Positions 49,827 to 58,499 are shown, counted from the stretch's first letter. The stretch is DNA of 64,000 nucleotides from JBBRQP01 sp038226175 (GCA_038226175.1 JBBRQP010000003.1:1-64000), one strand, 5' to 3'. Numbers and translations are program-made. Notes: generated by a model not told the origin, from the sequence alone.

Positions 49827-50819
49827 CTAGCGAAGGTTACGGAAGAGGACAAGGGTATAAATGAGGTCACGTAAAGGCGAGACAACAGCCTGAAAACCTT
49901 CCCAAATGGCTTCGTTGAAAGGTTTACCTTTTTTGGTTACAACAATGACATCTCCGGGTAACAGTGCATCACTTTTTTTGAGGCCAATTTCTTCAGAAGG
50001 AATTAATTTTTTGGTAACTTGACCATCACTACCCACGCGCTCGAGTTGCACATCAAAATCTTTAATCGAGTTGATAGGTACGCCAGCTTCCTTGAGAGCG
50101 ACTGGCACATAAGCCGCTACTGGATCAAGGGCAACGTAGGCGTTGATATCCCCTAAGATGCGGAATTTTAGTTTGCCTTGCCCAAGAGTTGAGCTAGCTA
50201 ATAACGACGTTTCTGAACTGTTGGGTTCGAGGGATTTGGGAATGGCAATGCGGTCACCATCTTCCAGTAAAATATCGCGATTATCGGCTTTTTCTGTGAT
50301 CAAATCCCAGAGATTAAGGGTTTTAGTTCCGGTTAATTCGCGGGTCAATTGGACTTGGCGCACATCAGCCGTATCAGCAAGACCACCTGCTGTCTGAAGT
50401 AACGTACCGAGCGTACCACCGGGTTTAAGTTCGTAGGGACCCGGATGAACTACTTCTCCAGTCAAAATCACCCTAACTGGGCGTAAGGCACCCAGATTCA
50501 CTGAGACCACGGCGTGTTTGAAATAAGTGGAGTAGCGTTCGTTGAGTAAGCTGGTGACCTCAGCGACTTCTAAGCCTGCCACAGGCAACGTGCCCACCAA
50601 AGGCAGAGAAAGGGTGCCATCCGGCAAGACAGCATATTCGCCCGCAATCTTCAGGGAATCATCATAAATTGGTGCATAGTAGATGCCTACTTTTAGGACA
50701 TCTCCCGACCCCACACGGTAAGTTGAACGGGCGGCTCCCAAGGAGAAAGTCTTTTCAGCCAGAACGGGCGTGCTCAAAAATATAGCACTTGCCAACACAC
50801 AGGAACAGAAACGACGCAT
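49827..50819 (-). CDS. Wza-type outer-membrane polysaccharide export protein
   Basis: A 330-residue exported protein. Signal peptide to about residue 21 (cleavage near LAEKT; no lipobox Cys at the site, so it may not be a lipoprotein). Polysaccharide-export domain ~35-115 (YRVGSGDVLKVGIYYAP, DGTLSLPLVGTLPVAGLEV) followed by two SLBB domains (VILTGEVVHPGPYELKPGGTLGTLLQTAGG). It would form the export channel that pairs with the Wzc protein. The promoter lies in the 295-bp gap to fabG. Confidence 0.9.
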   Translation of the reverse strand: MRRFCSCVLASAIFLSTPVLAEKTFSLGAARSTYRVGSGDVLKVGIYYAPIYDDSLKIAGEYAVLPDGTLSLPLVGTLPVAGLEVAEVTSLLNERYSTYFKHAVVSVNLGALRPVRVILTGEVVHPGPYELKPGGTLGTLLQTAGGLADTADVRQVQLTRELTGTKTLNLWDLITEKADNRDILLEDGDRIAIPKSLEPNSSETSLLASSTLGQGKLKFRILGDINAYVALDPVAAYVPVALKEAGVPINSIKDFDVQLERVGSDGQVTKKLIPSEEIGLKKSDALLPGDVIVVTKKGKPFNEAIWEGFQAVVSPLRDLIYTLVLFRNLR

Positions 50820-51114
50820 GGGGGGTTCTATCGCAATTTTCTCGTAAATACTAGCACTCTAACTACAGAGCGTCAATGTTAGGGTGACTCGAAGTCCAAA
50901 CATTTTTGGTAGAAAATCTAACAAAATTGGGTCTTTTTAATACTTTGGCACGTAGTTGGAAGATATCTACGCATTTTTACGGATATCTAGCTAGAAAGTC
51001 TTACTAGGTCAAGACCATAGCTTTTTGAGATAGAAGCAATATCGACATTTTTTACTGTGAACAACGCAACCAATTGGTAGCACAATTAGAGTTACATCAG
51101 GTTAGGAAATAGTA
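50820..51114. promoter_or_regulatory. Divergent wza/fabG intergenic region
   Basis: About 295 bp with no gene, holding both divergent promoters. An inverted repeat AGATATC/GATATCT (50961-50967 with 50982-50988) surrounds TACGCATTTTTACG. An identical TACGCATTTTT string occurs before amt. These could be operator half-sites; no known regulator consensus is matched. Confidence 0.3.
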
Positions 51115-51852
51115 ATGATTCTCAAGGATAAAGTCGCGTTAGTCACAGGGAGCTCACGGGGAATTGGGCGAGCGATTGCGCTGGAATTAGCGCGTCACGG
51201 TGCCAAACTTGTTATTAATTATGCCCACTCTGCACCAGCCGCAGCAGAAGTCGTCGCCCTGATTCAAGCAGAAGGCGGCGAAGCCATTGCCCTGCAAGCC
51301 GATATTGCCCAGCTTGAACAAGTCGAGCGGCTATTTCAAGAAACCTTGGCTCATTTTGGACGACTCGATGTGTTGGTAAATAATGCAGGCATTACGCGAG
51401 ACGGTCTGATTATCCGTATGAAAGACGAGGATTGGCTAGCGGTGTTAAATTTAAATTTATCGGGGGTTTTTTGGTGTTGTCGGCAAGCCAGTAAGATTAT
51501 GCTCAAACAAAAATCGGGGCGAATTATCAATATTTCTTCGAGTAGTGGGGTGATGGGCAATGCCGGACAAACTAACTATGCTGCTGCCAAAGCCGGGGTG
51601 ATTGGATTAACTAAATCTCTTGCCCGAGAATTAGCTTCACGAGCGATCACTGTCAATGCCGTGGCACCGGGTTTTATTGCCACTGAGATGACCCAAGATT
51701 TACCTCTTGAGGCGATTATTGCGACCATTCCGCTCAAACGGGTTGGTACCGCAGAAGAAGTAGCAGGGGTTGTTCGCTTCTTAGCCGCAGACTCCGCAGC
51801 GGCCTTTATGACCGGTCAGGTGTTGGGGGTTGACGGGGGCTTGGTGATGTGA
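51115..51852 (+). CDS. fabG: 3-oxoacyl-ACP reductase
   Basis: A 245-residue classical SDR. The nucleotide-binding TGSSRGIGRAIALELA (~residue 10), NNAGITRDGLIIRM (~88), catalytic Ser in INISSSSGVMGNAGQ and the YxxxK pair in NYAAAKAGVIG, and the C-terminal AFMTGQVLGVDGG are FabG signatures. It reduces 3-oxoacyl-ACP with NADPH in fatty-acid elongation. It is divergent from wza and followed after 30 bp by a rhomboid gene. Confidence 0.93.
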   Translation: MILKDKVALVTGSSRGIGRAIALELARHGAKLVINYAHSAPAAAEVVALIQAEGGEAIALQADIAQLEQVERLFQETLAHFGRLDVLVNNAGITRDGLIIRMKDEDWLAVLNLNLSGVFWCCRQASKIMLKQKSGRIINISSSSGVMGNAGQTNYAAAKAGVIGLTKSLARELASRAITVNAVAPGFIATEMTQDLPLEAIIATIPLKRVGTAEEVAGVVRFLAADSAAAFMTGQVLGVDGGLVM

Positions 51853-51882
51853 GGCAATTGGATAAACGCTGAGGAGGTAGGC

Positions 51883-52575
51883 ATGGTTCCGTTGCGCGAT
51901 GATAATCCCACTGCTACCGTGCCGATTGTCACCTATGGCCTAATTTTGGTTAATATCGCGGTCTTTTTGTTTGAGATGACTCTGGGTTCACGCTTGGGTT
52001 TATTTTTTCAGACCTATGCCGTGGTGCCAGCCCAGCTTAGTCCGGCTTTTGATCAGCTTTTAGCTGGCAATTTAGCGGCTTTGCCTCACCTGACACCCGT
52101 GGTCACGGCAATGTTTTTACATAGTGGCTTTTTGCATGTGGGCGGCAATATGCTCTATCTGTGGATCTTTGGCGATAACGTCGAGGATCGGATGGGGCAT
52201 TTGGGGTTTTTAGGCTTTTACTTGCTTTGTGGTATCGGTGCGACACTGATTCAGATTTTCTTTAATCCTTTTTCTCACTTACCTAACCTAGGTGCTAGTG
52301 GTGCTATCGCTGGCGTGTTAGGAGCCTACGTCATCCAATTTCCTCGAGCTAAAGTACAGGCGGTTTTACCTCTGGGATTTTTGATTCTTCCTTTTAATGT
52401 TTCAGCGTTTTATTTTTTGGGCTGGTGGTTTGTGCAGCAGTCATTTTATGGTCTGGCGAGTCTGGGCACTCGCACGGCTATTGGTTTAGAGCAAGGGGGC
52501 GTGGCCTACTGGGCGCATGCTGGGGGCTTTTTTGTCGGCGCGCTATTGACGTTTGTGTTTGTCAGAAATCCTTGA
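51883..52575 (+). CDS. Rhomboid-family intramembrane serine protease
   Basis: A 230-residue polytopic membrane protein with six helices. The dyad is present: Ser in GASGAIAGVLGAYV (~residue 144) and His in WAHAGGFFVGALL (~210); HSGFLHVGGNMLYLWIFGDNVED is the conserved L1/TM2 segment. It cleaves membrane-anchored substrates within the bilayer. A GAGGAGG ribosome site precedes the ATG. Probably co-transcribed with fabG. Confidence 0.93.
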   Translation: MVPLRDDNPTATVPIVTYGLILVNIAVFLFEMTLGSRLGLFFQTYAVVPAQLSPAFDQLLAGNLAALPHLTPVVTAMFLHSGFLHVGGNMLYLWIFGDNVEDRMGHLGFLGFYLLCGIGATLIQIFFNPFSHLPNLGASGAIAGVLGAYVIQFPRAKVQAVLPLGFLILPFNVSAFYFLGWWFVQQSFYGLASLGTRTAIGLEQGGVAYWAHAGGFFVGALLTFVFVRNP

Positions 52576-52581
52576 GGGCTT

Positions 52582-53034
52582 TTAGCGACGGCGCGGTGGC
52601 GGACTCTCGGAGTGATAGAGTTCGCCACTGGCTTCTTCGTCCATATGGACGAGTTGGCAGTCAAATTCTTCGGCAAGACGGTGTACTTCACGCAGGTCTT
52701 CTTCTGACCAAATCGTCCAACTACCCCGCAGTTCTTCACCAACCCGAATTTCGACCCGGTTGCCGATCACACACATAACCCGTTGACGCTGACTGACTTG
52801 TTGGGCTTTATTTTGTAAAATTGCCACGGGATCAAGACCCAATAGCCGTAGAGCCACCACAAGACGAGGTAAGGCTTCGATCATTTCTTCACGAGAGCGT
52901 GCTTGATTACCCCGCACCCAAGCTGACAGCCCTTCAGTCACATCTTCATGAAGTGCCTTAATCGCTTCGAGAGGCGAGGTAGCTTGGTAGCGCGGGTCTT
53001 CGCAGACTTTGGTCAAGGCTTGCTCTAAGTCCAT
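52582..53034 (-). CDS. Conserved-looking hypothetical protein
   Basis: A 150-residue soluble, acidic protein. The N-terminal half is helical (SPLEAIKALHEDVTEGLSAWVRGNQARSREEMIEALPRLVVALRLLGLD) and the C-terminal half appears alpha/beta (VEIRVGEELRGSWTIWSEEDLREVHRLAEEFDC). No motif I can name. It is convergent with the rhomboid gene with a 6-bp gap. Good coding character and a clean start. Confidence 0.65.
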   Translation of the reverse strand: MDLEQALTKVCEDPRYQATSPLEAIKALHEDVTEGLSAWVRGNQARSREEMIEALPRLVVALRLLGLDPVAILQNKAQQVSQRQRVMCVIGNRVEIRVGEELRGSWTIWSEEDLREVHRLAEEFDCQLVHMDEEASGELYHSESPPPRRR

Positions 53035-53170
53035 GACACACGGCTCATTTAAGCCGAGTCTAACAAATGAATTTCATTTAGGGTGCTCAAAAGCTAAGTT
53101 TTTATAAATTAGTTGCGTTAATGCTACAAAATCTTGCGATTAGTAACCGCCTTGGCATCTTAATATCAGA

Positions 53171-53710
53171 ATGACCCACTCCTATCTGCCCATGCGCTCC
53201 TTGCTCAAAACTTGTTTGGTATTGGTTTTACTAACAAGTTGCACCCAACCCCCGCCACCCGTACCAGCCCCAGCTCCGGTCACCGAACCGCCGCCAGTTG
53301 CGCCTATACCCCCTCCTGCCGAAAAAACCTATCTACTCGGTCCACAGATGGATTTGGGTACGACGGCGATTTTGGAAGTAGCCCCTGGCAAAACCGAACG
53401 CTTGCACATCATGCCAGAATCGGGGCAAGCGACCTATAATTTCGCCATTACCCCCCGTGACGGCAAATTTACCGCCAAAGCCTATGCGCTACAACCTCAA
53501 AATGCTGAAGGTTTCGATCCACAACCCTTAGCTGACACGACGGTAGCCATTAGTGGCATAGCTACACAAGAGCTAACTACGCTACCTACTAACATCCCCG
53601 ATGCCATAGTTATCCTCGAATTAACCAATCCCGGTACACTACCGCTCAATCTCAAAGTTGCTATGCCTGCTGGTACACAAACGCCTAAACGCAGACGGCG
53701 TAGGGAATAA
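53171..53710 (+). CDS. Putative lipoprotein
   Basis: A 179-residue protein (172 from the second Met at 53192). The lipobox LLTSC near residue 24 follows a hydrophobic stretch LLKTCLVLVL, and the next 25 residues are Pro-rich (PPPPVPAPAPVTEPPP), a wall- or membrane-spanning tether. The rest is a beta-rich domain (TTAILEVAPGKTERLHIMPESGQATYNFAITP) with no family I recognise. The end is strongly basic (KRRRRRE). Confidence 0.75.
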   Translation: MTHSYLPMRSLLKTCLVLVLLTSCTQPPPPVPAPAPVTEPPPVAPIPPPAEKTYLLGPQMDLGTTAILEVAPGKTERLHIMPESGQATYNFAITPRDGKFTAKAYALQPQNAEGFDPQPLADTTVAISGIATQELTTLPTNIPDAIVILELTNPGTLPLNLKVAMPAGTQTPKRRRRRE

Positions 53711-53737
53711 AGAAGCCCTCACCCCAGCCTTTGGCCT

Positions 53738-53762
53738 CCCCTCTCCCAGGTTGGGAGAGGGG
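53738..53762. repeat. Palindromic dispersed repeat
   Basis: CCCCTCTCCCA and TGGGAGAGGGG form a perfect 11-bp stem with a 3-nt loop, flanked by CCCTCACCCCAGCC. It lies between two convergent genes and may end transcription. A partial second copy is at 31384-31418. Confidence 0.6.
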
Positions 53763-53768
53763 AAGAAC

Positions 53769-54368
53769 CTATTGAGTTTGTCTGAGCTTGGTTTGGGCAT
53801 CTTCGATGGCGGGTGTGCCGCGTAGGAGTCCGATAGCAGCGCCTGGACAGATGCGAGAGAAGGTATAGTTTTTGAGCAGCTTTGCAACACTACGCAGTTG
53901 ACGCGACCAATGAAAGGTTTTGGCAAGGCGAAGCGGGCGTGGTAAGCCTTGGCTATCAGGTAGCAGATGACGACCTGTAAATAGTGTGTCCTCGTAAAGG
54001 ACACAACTACTGCCCGGTGAATGTCCTGGTGTCCAGATCAAGGACACACCTGGCACGAGTTCTTGATCTTCGGCAAAGGCTAGGGCTACCGGGGCATTGA
54101 CTAAGTACGCTTCTTGTTCTTGGATCACGAGTTGGGGTTGCAGATGCTTGAGCCAAGTCTCAACTTCGCCAATCGCGCCCCGATGGGTGAAGACCCAGTA
54201 GCTTAAGCCCCCTAAGTTTTGGATAGCCGTGAGGTGTTCGGGAGTAAAGGCTGGGCTATCAATCAAAATATTGCCCTGTTCATGCAAGATCAGATAACTA
54301 GAACCCCCTCCGGTGGCACGGTTGGGCTTGAAACGGTAAATAGACGGGAACAGGTTTTGCACAGACAT
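53769..54368 (-). CDS. MBL-fold protein with eroded metal motif
   Basis: About 199 residues from ATG 54368 (MSVQNLFPSIYRF). The fold is that of metallo-beta-lactamase-type hydrolases: GSSYLILHEQGNILIDSPAF, then the motif expected as HxHxDH reads THRGAIGEVETW, lacking most metal ligands; WTPGHSPGSSCVLYEDTLFTGRHLL keeps the later His and Gly positions. It may bind one metal or none. In cyanobacteria similar MBL proteins with altered motifs occur. Convergent with the lipoprotein gene and divergent from the acyl-CoA ligase. Confidence 0.8.
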   Translation of the reverse strand: MSVQNLFPSIYRFKPNRATGGGSSYLILHEQGNILIDSPAFTPEHLTAIQNLGGLSYWVFTHRGAIGEVETWLKHLQPQLVIQEQEAYLVNAPVALAFAEDQELVPGVSLIWTPGHSPGSSCVLYEDTLFTGRHLLPDSQGLPRPLRLAKTFHWSRQLRSVAKLLKNYTFSRICPGAAIGLLRGTPAIEDAQTKLRQTQ

Positions 54369-54473
54369 AAAAAACAATAGGCGTTCTGTATGTAGGGTAA
54401 TGGTTTTTGCGGTCTTGTTTTGATACGTTGTGTTTTGGTAGGTTGTAAGGTACACCATATCTCTGTGCCTTCG

Positions 54474-55973
54474 ATGAATCTTGCGTCCTTACTTGACCAT
54501 TCTGCACAGACCTTGGCGAGCCAACCAGCTTTTGTGACCCCAGACCAGACTCTGACCTATCAAGAATTTCAACAGCGTAGTGCGGCTCTAGCGGGTGGGC
54601 TACAGGCTTTGGGTGTGAGAGCTGGTGACCGGGTAGCTGTGATGTTGCCTAATATTGTGGCGTTTCCGCTAGCAGTCTATGGCATTTGGCGGCTAGGAGC
54701 ACAGCTGGTAACAGTAAGTCCGTTACTCAAAGCCCAAGAAGTGGCTTATATTTTGCAAGATAGTGAAGCGGTGGTACTGATTGGCTTTGCGCCGTTATTG
54801 GCAGGGATGGAGGGACTCACCCAGCAATTTAAGGGTACGGTAATTGCTGTAGGCGGGGCTGATCGGGCTTTTGAGGCACTCTTTACCCAGCCGCCTGTGC
54901 TCAGTCCTTATCCAGTTGCAGCCGAAGATGTCGTCGCGGTGCTCTACACCTCAGGTACGACGGGTCGCCCCAAGGGCGCGATGCTGACTAGCCAAAATTT
55001 GGATTATGATTCTGCTGTTGCTGTCAGCACCGTTGATATTACGCCCACAGACCGACTCTATTGTGTATTGCCTTTATTTCATGCTTACGCGCTGAATGTG
55101 GCTCTGTTGGTTTGTGTGCGGGCAGGGGCGAGTATTTTTTTGGAGCCACGCTTTACGCCAGCTACGACCCTCAAACATTTACAGGAATTTGCTTGCACAG
55201 TATTTATTGGCGTACCAGCTCTTTATGCTGCTTTGCTTCAGGCATCGGCAGAAGTTTCTTGGAGTAAATTACGCTTTTGTTTTTCTGGTGGTGCCCCAAT
55301 TCCGGTGGAGATTTTGCGCGCTTTTGAGGCAAAGTTCCAGACTGTGATTTTGGAAGGGGATGGCCCAACCGAGTGCAGTCCTTTGACTACTTTGAATCCC
55401 TTAGCTGGTAAGCGCAAAATTGGCTCGGTAGGTATTCCTTTGGCAGGACAGCAAGCGGCAATTGGCGATATTGATACGGGAAAACATCTACCGACCGGAA
55501 CTGTGGGCGAAATTTTGATGCGGGGGCCTAATGTATTTAAGGGTTATCTCAAACAACCAGAAGCTACGGCACAAGTGCTTAAAAATGGCTGGTATCACAC
55601 GGGGGATTTGGGTTATCTCGATGAAGATGGCTATTTATTTATCGTGGATCGGCTTAAGGACATGCTAATCGCGGGCGGGATGAATGTTTATTCCCGTGAA
55701 GTAGAAGAAATTCTCTTTGAGCATCCAGCGGTTGCTAATTGTGCAGTCATTGGTGAATATGATCCCTTGCGTGGTGAAGAAGTTCATGCTTTTGTGCAAG
55801 TCAAGCCCGAAATGACGGTCACATCATTAAATTTGATTGCCCATTGTCGGGAACGTTTAGCTGATTATAAATGTCCTCGTCGTATCACTTTTATCGCCGA
55901 ATTACCGATGTCAGCAACGGGTAAAGTATTAAAGCGCGTGCTCAAAGAAGGACTAAAAGGTCATCCAGTTTAG
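54474..55973 (+). CDS. Acyl-CoA synthetase / AMP-dependent ligase
   Basis: A 499-residue ANL-superfamily enzyme from ATG 54474 (MNLASLLDHSAQTL). Motifs: the P-loop-like VLYTSGTTGRPKGAMLTSQN, A5 (LEGDGPTECSP), YHTGDLGYLDEDGYLFIVDRLKDM and the C-terminal Lys in PMSATGKVLKRVL, which forms the acyl-adenylate. It probably activates fatty acids to acyl-CoA or acyl-ACP; chain length and acceptor are not predictable. The TGPTECSP site has Asp-Gly-Pro where Tyr-Gly-x-Thr is common, a small deviation. Confidence 0.9.
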   Translation: MNLASLLDHSAQTLASQPAFVTPDQTLTYQEFQQRSAALAGGLQALGVRAGDRVAVMLPNIVAFPLAVYGIWRLGAQLVTVSPLLKAQEVAYILQDSEAVVLIGFAPLLAGMEGLTQQFKGTVIAVGGADRAFEALFTQPPVLSPYPVAAEDVVAVLYTSGTTGRPKGAMLTSQNLDYDSAVAVSTVDITPTDRLYCVLPLFHAYALNVALLVCVRAGASIFLEPRFTPATTLKHLQEFACTVFIGVPALYAALLQASAEVSWSKLRFCFSGGAPIPVEILRAFEAKFQTVILEGDGPTECSPLTTLNPLAGKRKIGSVGIPLAGQQAAIGDIDTGKHLPTGTVGEILMRGPNVFKGYLKQPEATAQVLKNGWYHTGDLGYLDEDGYLFIVDRLKDMLIAGGMNVYSREVEEILFEHPAVANCAVIGEYDPLRGEEVHAFVQVKPEMTVTSLNLIAHCRERLADYKCPRRITFIAELPMSATGKVLKRVLKEGLKGHPV

Positions 55974-55982
55974 GTAGAAAAC

Positions 55983-56134
55983 AGCCCCTCCGCCCCATAA
56001 ATGGGGGACGAGGCCCAGCTGGTACTTGGTTTGGACACTTGAGCTCAGAAGAGAAAGAGAGTTAACGCTTTATTTCTGAAAGTTTAACTTTTCCTAAGAG
56101 TGCCCTGGCTCCCCATTTATGGGGCGGGGGGGCT
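55983..56134. mobile_element. MITE-like element with 24-bp terminal inverted repeats
   Basis: A 152-bp segment ends in inverted repeats AGCCCC(T)CCGCCCCATAA... at 55983-56006 and its complement at 56111-56134: 24 bp with one mismatch. Each arm also contains the near-palindrome CCCCATAAATGGGG. The inside (about 104 bp) holds no gene. No transposase is present and no target duplication is obvious, so a non-autonomous element or a folded regulatory repeat are both possible. Confidence 0.55.
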
Positions 56135-56183
56135 TAATCCGGTGCAAGACCGTTACACTAGGACAGGCATAATCGGGCAGACC

Positions 56184-56525
56184 ATGAGCTTTGATATCAT
56201 CACGGCAGCAGAATTAGCAGAGCGATTACAAGCAAGTGGACTTGATCAAACAGTCCAACTCATTGATGTGCGTGAGCCTCACGAATTGGAGCTTGCCGCA
56301 CTTCCTGGTTTTCAGCGATTTTCCCTCAGTGAATCTGGGCAGTGGGCTTCACGCATTAGTGAACTGCTTGATCCCAACAAAGAAACTATCGTGCTCTGTC
56401 ATCATGGGATGCGCTCAGCGCAGATGTGTGGTTATTTGATTAGTCAAGGCTTTACCCAAGTCAAAAACCTCCATGGCGGCATTGATGCCTATAGTGCAGT
56501 TGACCCGCGTGTACCCAGTTACTGA
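56184..56525 (+). CDS. Rhodanese-domain protein
   Basis: A 113-residue single rhodanese domain from ATG 56184 (MSFDIITAAELAERL); frame upstream to 56100 runs through the inverted-repeat element and is not needed. QLIDVREPHELEL and the active-site loop VLCHHGMRSAQMCGYL with the catalytic Cys are present, as is NLHGGIDAYS. It would carry persulfide sulfur; partner unknown. It lies 30 bp before a tyrosine-phosphatase gene, which has a similarly shaped catalytic loop. Confidence 0.88.
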   Translation: MSFDIITAAELAERLQASGLDQTVQLIDVREPHELELAALPGFQRFSLSESGQWASRISELLDPNKETIVLCHHGMRSAQMCGYLISQGFTQVKNLHGGIDAYSAVDPRVPSY

Positions 56526-56555
56526 TAGATTGGAGCACAGTAACAAGAGGGTGTA

Positions 56556-57185
56556 ATGAGCTTACAGCAATGGTTAGGCACACTAAGTTTATGCGCAAGT
56601 ACCCTACTTTATCCAGTTTTAGCTGAATGTCGTGACCGTCCTGGCGATATCGATTTATATAATTCTGATTTAGTTAGTCCACTATTTAAGCGCGATAACC
56701 CGACTCTGCCTACTTGGTTTCATCGGGGTAGCGCGCCTACAGAAGCGGGCCTACAAAGACTCAAAACCCTCGGTATTGGCACGATTATCGATTTGCGAGC
56801 AGGTGAAAGAGAAGGGCAAAGTATTCAACAACGGGTAATTGCCCACTGTCAGTTAGCTACGCCTCATTTACCGTTGGCTCCAGCCCAGGAACAGGTGATC
56901 GCCACTAAACTCGGTCTCGACTACAAACGTCTACCGATGACAAAAACCCCTGATGCCCAGCAAATCGTCAGTTTTTTCACTTGGCTCAAAGATGCTCATC
57001 TCAAAAAACCTATTTATTTGCATTGTCAGCACGGACGGGATCGTACTGGGGTCATGATTTCTCTCTATCACTTTCAGCAAGATCATTGGAATTTGGAACA
57101 AGCTCTCCACGAAATGCGCGGTTATGGCTTTTTGCCAGCCTTAGAACCAGAAATCATGACTTTCCTCAAAGCACAAAAGTCTTGA
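56556..57185 (+). CDS. Exported dual-specificity/tyrosine phosphatase-like protein
   Basis: A 209-residue protein with an N-terminal signal peptide (LGTLSLCASTLLYPVLA, cleavage ~ residue 23). The signature HCQHGRDRTG (Cx5R) near residue 155 gives the catalytic Cys and the phosphate-binding Arg; IGTIIDLRAGE is the preceding beta strand. The general acid Asp may be in TPDAQQIVSFF. Such periplasmic cysteine phosphatases often act on phosphoinositides or phosphoproteins; the substrate is unknown. A relation to the Tyr-rich Wzc kinase is possible but distant. Confidence 0.85.
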   Translation: MSLQQWLGTLSLCASTLLYPVLAECRDRPGDIDLYNSDLVSPLFKRDNPTLPTWFHRGSAPTEAGLQRLKTLGIGTIIDLRAGEREGQSIQQRVIAHCQLATPHLPLAPAQEQVIATKLGLDYKRLPMTKTPDAQQIVSFFTWLKDAHLKKPIYLHCQHGRDRTGVMISLYHFQQDHWNLEQALHEMRGYGFLPALEPEIMTFLKAQKS

Positions 57186-57237
57186 GATATTACCGGATCG
57201 GTCTAGGATAAAAAAAGCCAGATTTGGCCTATTTGCC

Positions 57238-57867
57238 ATGGATGAACTGCTCTTACGCGAACAATTACAAGACCCTGACCTCGGTGTCCGCATCAAAGCC
57301 GTACTCGCCCTACGCGCCTTGCCTGCCGCCCAAGCCGTTCCCTTACTTGAGATCGTCCTTGCTGACCGTAATACCCGTGTCCGCTATAGTGCCGTCAGTA
57401 TGTTAGGACAAAAGGCCACACCAGTAACCCGAGAACTTTTGACACGGTGTCTAGCTGAAGACCCAGAATTTGATATCCGCGCTGCTGCTGCCGCTTCCTT
57501 GGGTGATCTAGGTGAAAAAGAAGCCTTTACAGATTTGGTAGCTGCCTATGACCGTGACCGCGAACCAATGGTGCGTTTTAGTATCGTGGCGGCTCTGGGT
57601 GAATTAGGTGATCCGCGTGCCTTTGATTTGTTGCAGACCGCCCTTACCCAAGGCGATTTGCAGGAAGAAGCTGCCTTAATGGCCCTAGGACAATTGGCTT
57701 TACCTGAGTCAATTCCGATTCTGACGCGCTATCTCACCCATGCTGATTGGCAATTACGATTACGCGCAGTGCAAGCTCTGGGCACGATGGGACAAACCGA
57801 ACCCCTCAAAACCCTACAAGAAGACCATCCTCAGGTTCAACAAGCCATCACCACAGCGTTGAGTTGA
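57238..57867 (+). CDS. HEAT-repeat protein
   Basis: A 209-residue all-helical protein built of six or so HEAT repeats of about 31 residues (LGVRIKAVLALRAL, NTRVRYSAVSMLG, EFDIRAAAAASLGDLGE, EPMVRFSIVAALGELGD, EEAALMALGQL, WQLRLRAVQALGTMG). In cyanobacteria HEAT proteins of this sort include phycobilin lyases (CpcE/NblB) and scaffolds; nothing here picks a partner. It precedes ndhJ by 60 bp. Confidence 0.9.
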   Translation: MDELLLREQLQDPDLGVRIKAVLALRALPAAQAVPLLEIVLADRNTRVRYSAVSMLGQKATPVTRELLTRCLAEDPEFDIRAAAAASLGDLGEKEAFTDLVAAYDRDREPMVRFSIVAALGELGDPRAFDLLQTALTQGDLQEEAALMALGQLALPESIPILTRYLTHADWQLRLRAVQALGTMGQTEPLKTLQEDHPQVQQAITTALS

Positions 57868-57927
57868 GTCCCGCTTCCTTAAAACCCTTGGTACACTGAA
57901 GAGAGTATTTCAATAATCGAACCTCCC

Positions 57928-58452
57928 ATGAGCGAACCCGAAACCACACCTACGCCAGAAGCTGTTATTGCCGTCGAAGTTGGGCCTCTGACCAAAATGT
58001 TACGAGAGCAAGGACTGAGCGTGGATTTTGAAGCCTATGACCACCTGCAAGTAGAGATCGTTAAAGTCTCGCCCCAAGAACTTTTAGCAGTCAGCAGTGC
58101 CCTCTATACAGCAGGGTTTAATTATCTACGCTGTTTAGCGGCCTATGACTCGGCACCGGGCGCAGATCTCGTTAGTGTTTATGATTTGACCCAAATCACT
58201 GATCAGGGTAAAAATCCACCCCATGTACGCCTCAAAGTCTATTTGTCCCGCCAAAATCCGACCTTACCCTCCCTCTATTGGCTCTGGAAAACCGCTGACT
58301 ATCAAGAACGTGAAAACTACGATATGTTCGGCATTGTTTACGAAGGACATCCCAATCTCAAACGAATTTTGATGAATGAAGACTGGGTAGGGTGGCCTCT
58401 GCGCAAAGACTATATCTCACCCGACTTCTATGAATTACAGGATGCTTACTAG
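57928..58452 (+). CDS. ndhJ: NAD(P)H-quinone oxidoreductase subunit J
   Basis: A 174-residue 30-kDa-type (NuoC-like) subunit of the cyanobacterial/plastid NDH-1 complex, which feeds electrons from ferredoxin into plastoquinone. The C-terminal signature ADYQERENYDMFGIVYEGHPNLKRILM and WPLRKDY are clear. In most cyanobacteria ndhJ ends the ndhC-ndhK-ndhJ operon; here it follows a HEAT gene and ndhC and ndhK are absent from the window. Confidence 0.95.
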   Translation: MSEPETTPTPEAVIAVEVGPLTKMLREQGLSVDFEAYDHLQVEIVKVSPQELLAVSSALYTAGFNYLRCLAAYDSAPGADLVSVYDLTQITDQGKNPPHVRLKVYLSRQNPTLPSLYWLWKTADYQERENYDMFGIVYEGHPNLKRILMNEDWVGWPLRKDYISPDFYELQDAY

Positions 58453-58499
58453 GTTGTTGAGGTAAAATTCGAGCCGAATCTTGCTCAGTGCCATCAATA

